Of a DNA stretch of 64,000 nt, positions 40,836 to 51,605 are shown piece by piece. Below the pieces are notes generated by a model, which did not search any database, was not told the origin of the DNA, and saw only the letters and a program-made list of their open reading frames with translations. The position numbers and the translations under genes are program-made. Source of the stretch: Corallium rubrum (taxonomy: Eukaryota; Cnidaria; Anthozoa; Scleralcyonacea; Coralliidae); the NCBI GenBank assembly GCA_964035015.1, contig OZ036010.1, positions 12,266,986 through 12,330,985 of the forward strand, written 5' to 3'. Position 1 is the stretch's first letter; each line of letters opens with the position of its first letter.

Positions 40836-43025
40836 GTGAAACAAGGATTTGCTCTGTTGTGCAATTGTGTATAAAATGATTTGGTAATACTTGGATAGTT
40901 TTTGTACCATGTATTATTTGATTATAAAGCGATATTTCGCTATAAATAGCAAGCTTTTTTCAAGCCGAAATCCACAACTAAAGACTTGTGCCAAGAGGGT
41001 AAATACTATGAGTTTCGGCATTGTGGCAATCTCTTTGTTTTCAAAACATCAACAATGGGACACAAGGTGACTCGTATTTTACCAGTGAAGAAGTTGTATG
41101 GATATACAGTGTCAGGGTTCTCAAAAAATAGAAAATGAATGTTTTATACGGCAAAAACCTTGGCTTTACATAAACCAAATTCTCACAATGAACTACATCT
41201 TTATGTTTGCTTTAGGCTGTGTAACTACTGAACATGATCGCCCATTTTCTATTTCTTATTAAATAAACAGCAACCTATTAATATAGTCATCCCTGTGGTG
41301 GAGTAAACAGTTGAAATGACAATTGCCAATGAGAATTGATGAAATTCATCTTTAAATTTGCTTTAATTTCAGTGTGTAAACACAGGAAATAATTGAGTAT
41401 TTACACATTCACTACACAAATTCTAACAAATGATACAAAAGAAAGATAATGAATTTATTATTGTCCAATTATTATAAAATAACTGTAGTTACATACAGTA
41501 TACAGTAAGTGATATGTAAATAAAACTCTGATTTAGTGTACTTAAATTCAAGATTAAGCTTTCACATAACATTTATCTTATCGGTCATCCGACAGTTTTC
41601 AGAAAGCAAATATATCATTAAATATAATTGTAGACAGTGCTCTGACATGGCTTTTAAAATACCAGAATACAGCTCTGCATCCTCTGCCAGAGAGAAAAGA
41701 GATGGGCTGTCATTCACCATTGTTACTTTATAGTAACAGATATATTTCCCTGTAGCACTATAAACAAAGGTAAATTATGATTGAAAATAATCCCTGCACT
41801 GAGGTACATGTACATGAAACCAGCTGTGCATATTTTTAGGTAAATAAAAATAAATAGAGATACAGTACATGTATTGAAAGTACATGGAGCTACAGGTTAC
41901 ATCTTCAGAAAGTAATACAGTAATTACAGTGTGTCAGGAGAGCCATGTTTCAATAATGGTGTCACAATAAAGCTATTAGCTGTTATTTACACCATCGGTT
42001 AATAATAAAAAAGCAAACACAGCTATGTTGTACACTGAATATAGGAAAATTGTCTAAGGCAATAATATAAGAGCTGTGCATCTTTGCAGGAAAATATTAA
42101 AACACAGCTTTATGTACATCACTATAAACTATAAAAAGAAGTACTGTATTGTAGGAGTTGATACCGCTTAATATATAGCTCTACAACACTAGACTGAGAT
42201 AGCAAATCAAAAGTAAGTGAACTGAAATCTACATTTTGAGAAAGTAACATGATATGTAATGTAAACACAGCTCTCATTAATTGGATTTTAAAAACTGCAT
42301 GAAGTGAAATAATACAATACATAAACACAATGTTATATGAAAAATATTAGAACAAATAAGCAATAACTATACTCTGTCATTTACTCTTCCTACTTTTCAA
42401 AACAATTAAATCCATCAAGTCTATACACATGCAAACCTTTCAACAGCAGTTCAAATGTTTCACTGTCTAATTAGTTAAATACTCAGACTACTCTACAAAT
42501 ATATCACCATCCTTACCTTATAATTTCTCGTTCCAGTCACCAAAACACAAGTTGGATTTCTGTATTTCTCCTGATCTTTTGAAATTTATTTTCAATATGC
42601 CATTCCAGGCGTTTTCCCGATTCCCTTCATATATTGCACCAACAAGATAAAGTCCTTGAAAAGTAGCATTCTACAAATGGTTCGACATCTCAAACGCACG
42701 CATCACTCCAACGCTTCAAACAAACTTACAACGAGCAAATTCGATAAACAAAAAATATACGATTCTAAGTTAACAATTTGGCTTTCCGATAGCCGAAAAA
42801 TAAATATCCGATCTGTCACAAACAAAAATTCTATACAAGGGAAAAAGTGAACATTTTCTGATGTCGGAGCCAAAACGCCATTTTGGTAAAAATACTCACA
42901 AAGATCAAGTCACGATCGCGCGAGAACAGAGATCACCATGGCAATCTTGATACCATTGTGATCCTCTTGACGTCCCCTACTAACCCCCAAAATATTGAAT
43001 TGGACATAGTAGGAAACCCAAGCTC
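40836..43025. other. AT-rich stretch without recognised gene
   Basis: No domain, RNA or clear TIR was found. At 42866-42888 the minus strand reads ACCAAAATGGCGTTTTGG, an initiator-like context, but the frame stops after 16 codons. Confidence 0.35.
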
Positions 43026-43840
43026 ATTAATGCACCATTCTCGTACCCAGACCCTCGCGCTCCCCGCTGGCGAAGGCTCTGGGAAACTCTGGATCCCTGC
43101 GTCGGAATCCCGACGCAGTGACGTCGGCGCATTCCAAACATTCCAAACTCTCGTGCAGACTCGTGGTATTAAACGGCTTGTCATTTCCCCTCCTTTCAAC
43201 AAATCTCGTGTATAAATCTCGTGTAAATCGTATCGTATCCATCATGAATCGCGAGGTAAACGAAGCTATGCGTTTGGAAAGAACGGGATAATCTAGTTTA
43301 GTGTTAAAGAGAGAACAGAAAGATGCCATAACAGCCATCGTTCGACGTTCGTGGAGTCGAAGACATCACAGCTGTATTACCAAGCGGATTTGGCAAATTC
43401 AGTATTTATCAGTTTCTTCCGCTGGTGTTTGACTAGTCTAGAATCTAAAACGAGGAACATCAGCCCACTCTGGGAAGAAAGTGTTTTGGTCAACTCAGTT
43501 TTAAACGTACTCATCGAGGACCAACTGGCGAAACGAAAGAATATGGGATTGAAGGCTGTTGTTTTGAGAGACGATCGCAACATGATAAATATTAGTTAGT
43601 TTATAGTATTATATTTTCGAACTTAAATGTGGTGTATTGCTGTTATTTGATTTGTCAAATTATATCAAACGTACGTTTATGGCAAACAGAGTGTAGATTG
43701 TGAAATTCTTATTTTGTTGAATTTGTTTGAATTCTTTTCATTGTTTCGTAAAGCCAATCAGAACGCTCATATTTCCAGAGATTCCCAGAGCCACTTCACG
43801 CATCAGCGCGTGGGTCTGGGTACGAGAATGATTAATGCAC
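43026..43840. mobile_element. TIR element 43036-43830 with 10 bp target duplication and RecQ fragment
   Basis: The ends CATTCTCGTACCCAGACCC and GGGTCTGGGTACGAGAATG are exact inverted repeats, extended inward imperfectly (GGCTCTGGGAAACTCTGG / inverse). Direct repeats ATTAATGCAC flank them at 43026-43035 and 43831-43840. A 9-11 bp duplication is the Mutator-like signature (inference). The cargo is a broken helicase fragment. Confidence 0.75.
43287..43600 (+). pseudogene. RecQ-like helicase fragment, frameshifted
   Basis: Three in-order pieces of the SF2 RecQ N-terminal helicase domain lie in different frames: LVLKREQKDAITAI (motif 0 region), then VEDITAVLPSGFGKFSIYQF (Walker A, motif I), then SVLVNSVLNVLIEDQLAK with NMGLKAVVLRDD (motif Ia region). 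A frame change near 43350 and a stop after the second piece make it non-functional. It is enclosed by the TIRs of the element above, so it was carried or captured by a transposon. Confidence 0.65.
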
Positions 43841-45332
43841 TTGAAAGACAGCGCATTTTCTCAAATTTAAATTCGTTACCAGGCTCCTCAAAAACGCTGA
43901 CGCCTGCGAAAAAAATGTGGACACATGTAACATGCAATTTCCCGCGCATTTATGCCAAGCGTGCTATATTGTCCCTAGTGCCCCACAATCTTAACCGCGC
44001 ATGGTCCGTCCACACATATATACAAATAAATATTCAGATCACAGAAATTCGTTCGCGTTTCACGTTTGTCCACGCGTGTAAAATGACTCCAGGAGTTTAG
44101 CAGGTACTTTACTTGACAACAATAAAAAATAACTAGAAATACATGAATGCAACAACCCCTCGCCCGCTTTTATTAAATGGTTTTTTGAAACACCCACCCA
44201 CCCACCTACCATGATTAAAATAAGCACATCTGATATACAGCCAATAATAGCCAATATAAAAACAAACAGATATAAAAACAAATAATCCTCAAGATAAGTC
44301 TATAATTTATAAGATGACTAAACTGATTTAACATTTCAAAGCAAAACTTATAGATTTCATTATTAAATTCTGGTTGTACAAAATATGTTTTTAGGAGGTT
44401 TCAAAAGGGATTATTTTTAACAAGCTTTAAATGGCTTCCCCTTGCATACATGTTTTGGAAAGGCAGAATTAAATGTCAACAGCTCAAAAATTACATTTAT
44501 AAAAGAGTCCAGGATAAAAACAATTCGGTAAACAGACAACGTTTCAGTCGAAAATTTGGAAATACAGCCAAAGAAATGGCCAAAACCCATGAGTATTTAA
44601 TAACAAAAGGTGATTGCAATGCCAATAAAATCATCACGTCTACATAAGCTTATAAAGGTAGTGTTTTAAGTTAGCTTTAGTTAAGCTGATTTATGGTTTG
44701 GACGAGCAAAGGGAAAGCACGAAAACGTGAAGCAGTATATTGTTTAGGTTAAGCGAAAACTTTAAAACAAAATCCTACCGTTAACTTTTGACCACGGAAT
44801 CACTGTAATTCAGATCGAGTTTTTGTTTACCATACGTCGTTTGGTTTCTTCAAGTTCTCTGGTTTCTCTTCAAGATATATTAAACGGGTTGTTCGTATCC
44901 TTCTTTTCTTCGTGCTCCATTTCGTTTCGTTTAAATAAACGAAAGCAAAATACTATTTCATTTCATGCTTGAGAGTTTATAGTTTTCTGCATCGCTAGTC
45001 ACCAGTGTCCAACAATTCTTACCGCGTGACACCATCCCGAACATATATATATATATATAAACTATTTCCGAGATTACGTCTCCCTTCCCTTTTTCCACGC
45101 GTGTAAAATGGACTCCACGCATGTCGAGATTAGCACCCTCACCGGGCTCCGGGCCTTCGGCCCTCCGCCCGGCTCGGGGACTAGCTTCAAATTTTAACAA
45201 ATTGTTCTCCTCCATTTCAAATCTTAGCCGCCATACAGGAGGTTGAACAGCTGCCGCAAAGTATCATATGACCGCAGACGAGGAATGAACTCTGCTCGGT
45301 GGACTAGATGCACAAAAACTTTTGATAACTCG
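43841..45332. other. repeat-rich stretch without recognised gene
   Basis: Contains an AACCCCTCGCCCGC piece (44150-44170), a short (AT)n run at 45041-45058 and a GC hairpin CCGGGCTCCGGGCCTTCGGC at about 45141. The 65-codon frame at 44450-44647 is charged but unrecognised. Confidence 0.35.
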
Positions 45333-45873
45333 TCACAGTTAGTATCGGATTAACCTTCCCAGGGCCGGGGGCAAAAATATTTTAGGGCTAGTCACAAAAC
45401 CGTTTAAATTTGACGCTGGGCCAAACATGTTTTCATCAACGGTGTTTACGCTGAGATGGCAACGACTGTAGTTTAAGTCAATTACGTTTGACGATTCTCA
45501 CGGTCACGGACCCATTTCCAAACAAAATCATACCGCTGCTAAAATGCCCAAACTTAACATCTAATATTTCGTTGTTTCGCGCAACATCATCAGAGAAGGA
45601 ATAATTATTTTATTTATTTATTTACAAGGATTTGGTGGATAATCTTAAGGCTATTCATGTACATGATATTGGTACGTGAGAGGATATACGAAGGAAACAC
45701 AAAGGTTTGCATCAAGCGATGGGTTAAATTTTCGGATTAAAAAACTTTCAAAGAGAAACTGCATAATTTTCTAGCTCTATTCACTCATTTTTTGGGGCCG
45801 GCCGGAATCTAGGACCGGGGGCAAATGCCCCCTTCACCCTTTGCCCCATAGGTAATCCGCCACTGGCACAGTT
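45333..45873. mobile_element. hAT-type MITE about 45341-45865
   Basis: The right end GGTAATCCGCCACTG and the left AGTATCGGATTAACC are imperfect inverses. Flanks TCACAGTT and GCACAGTT match at 7 of 8 bases. The interior has GGGCCGGGGGCAAA-type words repeated near both ends. It is the same CAGTGGCGGAT family as 48667 and 60420. Confidence 0.65.
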
Positions 45874-46964
45874 GATCCAGAATTGATAAATCTGATGGCC
45901 AGAAAAATACAAGAATACGTGATGACCATAGACAATTAATATGACTGGAAATTACTATCGCAAGTAAAGTGCTGCCTCAAATGGGACAAAAACCTGTAGC
46001 CTACCCCACAAGCAACTCTATGTAGTCTGTGGCCAATGTGACACCCCCCCTTGCCCATTCCACCCAAGTTTTTCTCACCTCCTCACCATAAGAGCCCACA
46101 GAGTTGCCTGTGAAGGTTACTGGAAAGTCCAAAAATTTAATATGATTAATTATAATAGACAGAGTATTTACACATTTCTTATATATTTTGTAATTATAAA
46201 ATTGAAAACTACAAAGTTACTATAACTTATCGCTTGACCTAATATGGCAAGGATTTTCACAGGATATACACACAATTAATGTATAAATATTAAATAATCA
46301 TGCCTCTTGCTCTAATGCTGTGGCAAAACTGTCAATGCAATTCCATGCAAGTACTTAATTATGTTTTGACAAATCTAGAGCCTTAACCCAGAATTTGTTT
46401 CAGTCAACATACACACACGCAGTCAGAATGTTGATCGGCGCAAACAACAATGAACCCACACCAATACACCTAAAAATAGAAAAAAACAACCGTGAAATTT
46501 CCTACCAAGGAACACAGTTGTCAGTTGCAGAAACTGATATCTTACCTCGACAAGACATTAAACTCTTCTCACTGAAATTGTAAGACAGTTCACAACTTTA
46601 TAGTCTATTTACGCCATATTGTATGGGTCCCACCGGAAATGGCCGCCGCTAATTTATTCCGACTTCACAGCGAGCACCGGATGCTCTATCAGTCTATTAT
46701 TTTGAGATCAGTGACCTCCTCTGGCCGCCATTTTGTTTATTTTGTGCAGAAACTGTCAGAAAGAGCCAGGGCACGATGTTGGAAAATGCCATCAGTCAAA
46801 ATCCGTTGTAAAACGTGATTGGCTCTTTTCAGTTTTTATTGCATTGTTTTTGATTGGTTTATTCGCTTCAAAAATTTGCACTGTATTTCCTTTTTTCTCC
46901 ACTGCTCTTAGCCAATCAAAATTGATAAAATTTTTCATGTATATTATTATCACAGGGAGCACAG
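45874..46964. other. no gene recognised
   Basis: At 46380-46600 the minus strand has a strong acceptor (CTTACAATTTCAG), a 26-base stretch and a strong donor (GAG then GTAAGATATC). I could not assemble a gene from it. Several ATTGGCT/AGCCAAT words occur at 46815-46920. Confidence 0.3.
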
Positions 46965-48000
46965 ACAAATAGTACGAACACGCAATAACAAGTTGTATAT
47001 AAGTAAAATTATAGTAATGGAACAAAACTAACTAAAAAATATTAAAGTTTGCTTACCGTGTGTTTGCTTACCGTATAGCTAATTTTGTAATGAAGTCGTT
47101 CTATTGTGCATACATCCTCTCGATCATTCTCCAAATCCAAAGTGCTGAAATTTCGACCAACCCGTTTTTGGATACAGCCAGATTTAAATAGAAGGGTGCA
47201 CACTTTGATCCTGGACTCACAACGACCGCTGGACAACCGGTAGCCAAAATTCGCACCCGATCCGCACGTTGTACCTAATAAACTACAAGATATTATATAC
47301 ACATTGTATCCAGTAAGTTACTGGAAATTGTTTAATTGTAAGATGCGCCAATTAACGGATTAAAATTCACTGGGCATCCCACAATCTTTGCCAAGAACTG
47401 TTGACCATAAATTACCAACACTATTAGGGGGGGATGGTCGGGGAGGAGGATAACCCCCCCCCCCCCCGACACTTTTCAGGTTAGGGTTAGGGTTACCTCC
47501 GTAAAATTCACATTTTGAGATTAGGGTTAGGGGTTCGGGGGGGGGGGGGGGGGGGTTTCATTAATAACCTTTTATTAAACAATTTCCAGTAACTTACTGG
47601 ATACAATGTGTATATAATATCTAGTAGTTTATTAGGTACAACGTGCGGATCGGCTGAAATTCGACGTTAATGTGGAACCGTCTCGCCCCAGAACGTCATC
47701 CAAGCAAAGACAAGACATTTTCCTTCCCAGGTAAACTATTTGTATTCAACACGCTTTTCAGCGAGTCCACGATCAAAGTGTGCACCCTTAAACTGGCTGT
47801 ATCCCAAAACGGCAAAACGGGTTGATCGAAATTTCAGCACTTCAGATTTGAAGAATGAGAGGATGAATGCACAATAGAACGACTTCATAACAACATTAGC
47901 TACACGGTAAGCAAACTTTAATATTTTCTTAATTAATTTTGTTTTTTAGTATAATTTTACTTATATGCAACCTCTTATTGCGCGTTCGTGCTATTGGTAG
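46965..48000. repeat. 1 kb palindrome with poly-C/poly-G loop
   Basis: The left arm 46965-47340 and right arm 47570-48000 are inverted copies (for example CGAACACGCAATAACAAG / inverse and GGATACAATGTGTATATAAT / inverse), with small differences. The 230-base loop has a C run of about 17 and a G run of about 19 facing each other, and TTAGGG repeats. No transposase was recognised. Confidence 0.75.
47479..47535. repeat. interstitial TTAGGG repeats in the palindrome loop
   Basis: GGTTAGGGTTAGGGTTACC at 47479-47497 and GATTAGGGTTAGGGGTTCG at 47519-47537. This is short and could be a repair product or part of the element. Confidence 0.6.
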
Positions 48001-48096
48001 GCTGCATGCCTAGCTAATTGTATGACTTATTATACATATTATAATAATATTATAATAATAATAACACAATAAATATAAACATGGCAGGGTGGATTA

Positions 48097-48505
48097 GAGG
48101 TGTGCGTCGGATCGGATTGACCCTTTATAGCCAATCCAAGGGTTTGCTAAAACTGTCGATTGATCCAAAGCCATAAAATCGTCCGAAAAAATTAAAACAC
48201 CGGATATATGGGGCAATAGTTACAAAAACTTTCCAAAAAGAAAACCAATGAACAAATAAATTTCAGAAAACTAATATACAATAATAATCTTATACAATAT
48301 AATAACCTTCACATGTTGCGCAATGTGTTTACAACTAGCAAAGCTGTTAATTTTATGACAACAATTATGGCAAAAGCGATTCTGATGCGGGTAAAAAAGT
48401 ACAAAATTCGATCCGATAAAAGAAGAAAATCCGATTCGAACGTATAAAAGTTTAGTCCGGATCGTATTCGGATTGGATTTGCAACAACTCCGATCTAGGG
48501 TGAAT
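48097..48505. repeat. hAT-like end with GGATCGGATT subterminal words
   Basis: TAGAGGTGTGCGTCGGATCG at the left resembles an hAT terminus. CGGATT/AATCCG words recur up to 48490. No clean right end or target duplication was found. Confidence 0.35.
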
Positions 48506-48661
48506 GGGTAATTTTTTGGGCGGAGATTAAAAAAATCCATAACCCTTCTTGAGCAATTGTTGTCTTCCATAATAACCCCCTGGAGGAACTTTAACAAAAG
48601 AATCTCATTAGCAGCTATTGTATTTGGAGTATGTTTTCCTCCGACATCATGACCGCCGTGT

Positions 48662-49275
48662 CTTTGCAGTGGCGGATACAGGATTTTTGCAAGGGGGGTG
48701 ACTATAAGGATGTGCTCAGTTGTTTCTTTCAGAATATTTAACAAGGGCGCGCGCGGGGCGGGAGGGGGACAAAACAGGCAATATTAGAGTCTCTGAAATA
48801 GCATTTACTGCATTTTGAGGGGGATTTGAAAGAGTTTTGAAGGATATAAATTACCAAACAAAATACCCAAATATATGAAAACACCAGTTGTCATTGTCGT
48901 GGACTCATGGGGATATGTTTTATACGTTTATGTTCCAAAATTACTATGTATATTCAGATTGAGATTGTATACAATACGTCTATATAATCGTGATTCTTAC
49001 TGTTTTAAAATTGGGGTTTCAAATTTACAAGGTATTAGCGTATCATGATGTCCAATCTTATTGCAAAGGACAGGCCATAGCTACGGCCTGTATCAATAAG
49101 CATTGTCATACAATATAATTTATGCACGATTTATGCACGTTTTACACACGAGTGACTGTTGTGATTTGTATAAACAGCTGCTAGTGTATCACAGTATAAT
49201 CCTGTCTTGGGAGAGGGAAGGGGGTGACTAGTCACCTAGTCGCCCCCCCCCCCCCCTGTATCCGCCCCTGCTTTG
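48662..49275. mobile_element. hAT-like MITE 48667-49270
   Basis: The ends CAGTGGCGGATACAGG and CCTGTATCCGCCCCTG are inverted repeats. CTTTG flanks both sides (only 5 bp is shared). The interior phrase GAGTCTCTGAAATAGCATTT recurs at 56805 and 59705. Confidence 0.75.
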
Positions 49276-49753
49276 TCTCCTAGCTAGCTGAATCTCAAGG
49301 GATTAATTAATGGAAATCATCAGTGTATATATATATATATATAGGTCATATACGGGTTATATTACATAACTAACCAGTTTTAGTTTAACTCTTTCTTGTC
49401 CGAATTGGTCTTTAGTATTTTATTCCGGCTAACGCCAGACGATTTTATTCACCTCTGGGGAAGCCCCCGGACAGGAATGAGTTAAGCCAACCAGTGCACT
49501 ATTACAAATGCTGCATTCTGATTGGCTGAGCTGGCTACTCGCTGTCTATTGGTGAGTCGACTACAAATAGTTATTTAGTAGCTAAATAGTCAAGCTTTAA
49601 ATGCAAAATAATAGCAGCAAACTCGCATTTTGCTGAGGTTTCAGTTTGTTTCTTTAAAATAATAGTTTGTCTGACTAGTTGGTTTACATGCACTAAACAA
49701 TTAAACAACTCGTTCTCGTTGTCTATGAAGTAATAGTTCAAATACGAGACGGA

Positions 49754-49838
49754 GGACTTTACCGGGATTTCAAAGTCCGAGTGCCCATTGAAAATGCGAG
49801 CCGAAGGCGAGCATTTTTAATGCACGAGGGTAAAGTCC
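49754..49838. repeat. hairpin GGACTTTACC with GAGCCGAAGGCGAG loop
   Basis: The outer arms GGACTTTACC / GGTAAAGTCC and inner arms AAAATGC / GCATTTT enclose GAGCCGAAGGCGA, the same loop as in the 23638 hairpin. CTGATTGGCTGAGC lies 240 bases to the left. Confidence 0.6.
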
Positions 49839-50110
49839 AACGTCGAACTGACTTCTCAAACATAGTAATTTACATATTTTCAAAGTCCTAGGACTTTGAA
49901 ATATTTCAAAACGTCATCACGTGATCAGCTAGATGGATGGATCTTCCTCCAGTTTCAAAACACTAATTAAACATTAATTTCTTTTGTTTTTGGTTCATGA
50001 ATTATTAATGATTGAGGACGATATTTAACTCGGTTGCGCCTCGTCGACTATCAGTTGATTCAGCTCACAGACAACTCGGGCTCGTTGTCTAATTGTTAAA
50101 GTACTATGAA

Positions 50111-50812
50111 TTGAAAAAATGAGTTATAAATAAACTCTCTTATTTGAAAGTAAGTAAACTTGAAAGTTCTACCGCAAATAGCATTTTACAATATCTTCTG
50201 TTAGATGTGTATTTCAAAGTTATGCGTTAAATATTTTAAAAACGGTATATCATTATTACCTTGACGAGCTATGGTGCGAACATTTTGGACATTATAAAAA
50301 GTTACACATAACACAGAAACTTAAACTATACGTCAAATGTAAACTTATGAAATGCCTAACAACATACGCACACGATGTATTTCTACCATATGTAGTTTGG
50401 ACGTTATTAGCCATCTTCCATAAACGCCCCCATAAACAAATATGGCGGGATTACTGTGATAATCAAAATTGTGAAACTTGAAACCTGGAGCCTCGTTTTC
50501 ATGAAGCGTGACGTAATTATCGAAAAGGTTTATCGGCGTTGGGTGACTATATACAACTACCAGAATGCTTTGCCAGTATTCTAGGGTCAGTTCGGTGATT
50601 TCGGCTAAAAGGGATGACTCAAAAGGCCGCTATATTTGTTTTTTGCAAATTTGTCGTCAAGCTGCAGTGAGCCTCAAGATTTTAGCAATCTTTTCGATAC
50701 TCTAACCACAACATAAACACGAACCCTAATGCGAAATCTGGTTTACCCCTTTGCGTTTTAAAAAAGTTTTAAAATAGCTAAGGGGGAACAAACTCAGATC
50801 CAAAGGTTGGCA
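50111..50812. other. 3' flank of the adhesion GPCR gene
   Basis: Holds the 3' untranslated region of the receptor gene; no AATAAA was seen within 110 bases of the stop. Nothing else is recognised. Confidence 0.35.
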
Positions 50813-51605
50813 CTAGCTCATAGTTGGCCACATGTTATTTTTCAATGTTAATTCCACACTTGACACGTAACTGGATTCATTCTTGACTGTATACTCGAAC
50901 TCGTTTTTCGGATTTGGAGTGACTTCGCATACGACCTCAAAATCGGTAGGAGAGTTTTTAAATGTAGGAATGCTTCTTGTGTTTTCTGGAGCCGTATTCA
51001 ATGGGATTTCCTCTCTTACAGCAAACTCATTGTTCAGATTTTCAGTCTCCTCGTATCCCATCGCAACATCAGTAACTGGGGTTTTATATGGGGAACATTT
51101 ACTCGTGTTTCCTGGGAAAGTTTTCAGCATGAACGCATCCTCTGCACTGTCGCTGTTGACTTTCTTGTCGACGTTGCTAGTACAGGTTTCGTGTCTCGGA
51201 GTAGCGCCTTGCGAGTGGAGTTTCCCAGCCTGTCCTCTCGAAGTCATTGTCTTCTTTCGCCAAAAACTTCTCAATTTTTTTCTAGTTCCAGATGATAAGA
51301 TACAGTAAAAAACGAAAACACAGAAACCTTGAAGAGAGTTTAAAATACAAAATAGATACTGGAAGACTAGTTTGGCATCGTTGATCGCCAGGATTCCGAA
51401 TAACCAGGTTAGACCAAGTAAAACCATTATGGCAAAGCCTTGCCGGACTTGTTGGTATCCCGTTGTTTTTCGGCTTGAAGTAACCTTACTTCCAGAAGTT
51501 AGAAGGGAGCGCAAGATGAGAACAAAAGCGATAGTGTTTCCAACCAGGATAAGCAAAGTTGGAGCTAGGAAAGACACCAGGAAAGCGACGCCAAGAAGAC
51601 GACAG
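50813..51605 (-). CDS. adhesion GPCR exon: TM5-TM7 and cytoplasmic tail
   Basis: Acceptor TTGTGTTTTAG; the stop TAG is at 50815-50813. It contains TM5 (FLVSFLAPTLLILVGNTIAF), TM6, TM7 and a Ser/Thr/Pro-rich tail in which the phrase (T)PxT/SPTD-x-(V/E)-E is loosely repeated (KTPVTDVAMGYEETENLNNE, KNSPTDFEVVCEVTPNPKNE). Confidence 0.9.

Noticed and set aside
42656-42850. 64-codon plus-strand frame with His/Lys/Ser-rich start
   Set aside because: No motif or splice context; composition fits AT-rich noncoding DNA.
46380-46740. Possible minus-strand gene with strong splice-like sites
   Set aside because: The only exon-sized piece between them is 26 bases, and the adjacent frame (VYWCGFIVVCADQ) has no recognisable continuation.
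47042-47302. THAP-domain gene in the palindrome arm
   Set aside because: A few residues (RIKVCTL) recall the THAP pattern, but the C2CH residues and AVPSIF-like end cannot be placed.
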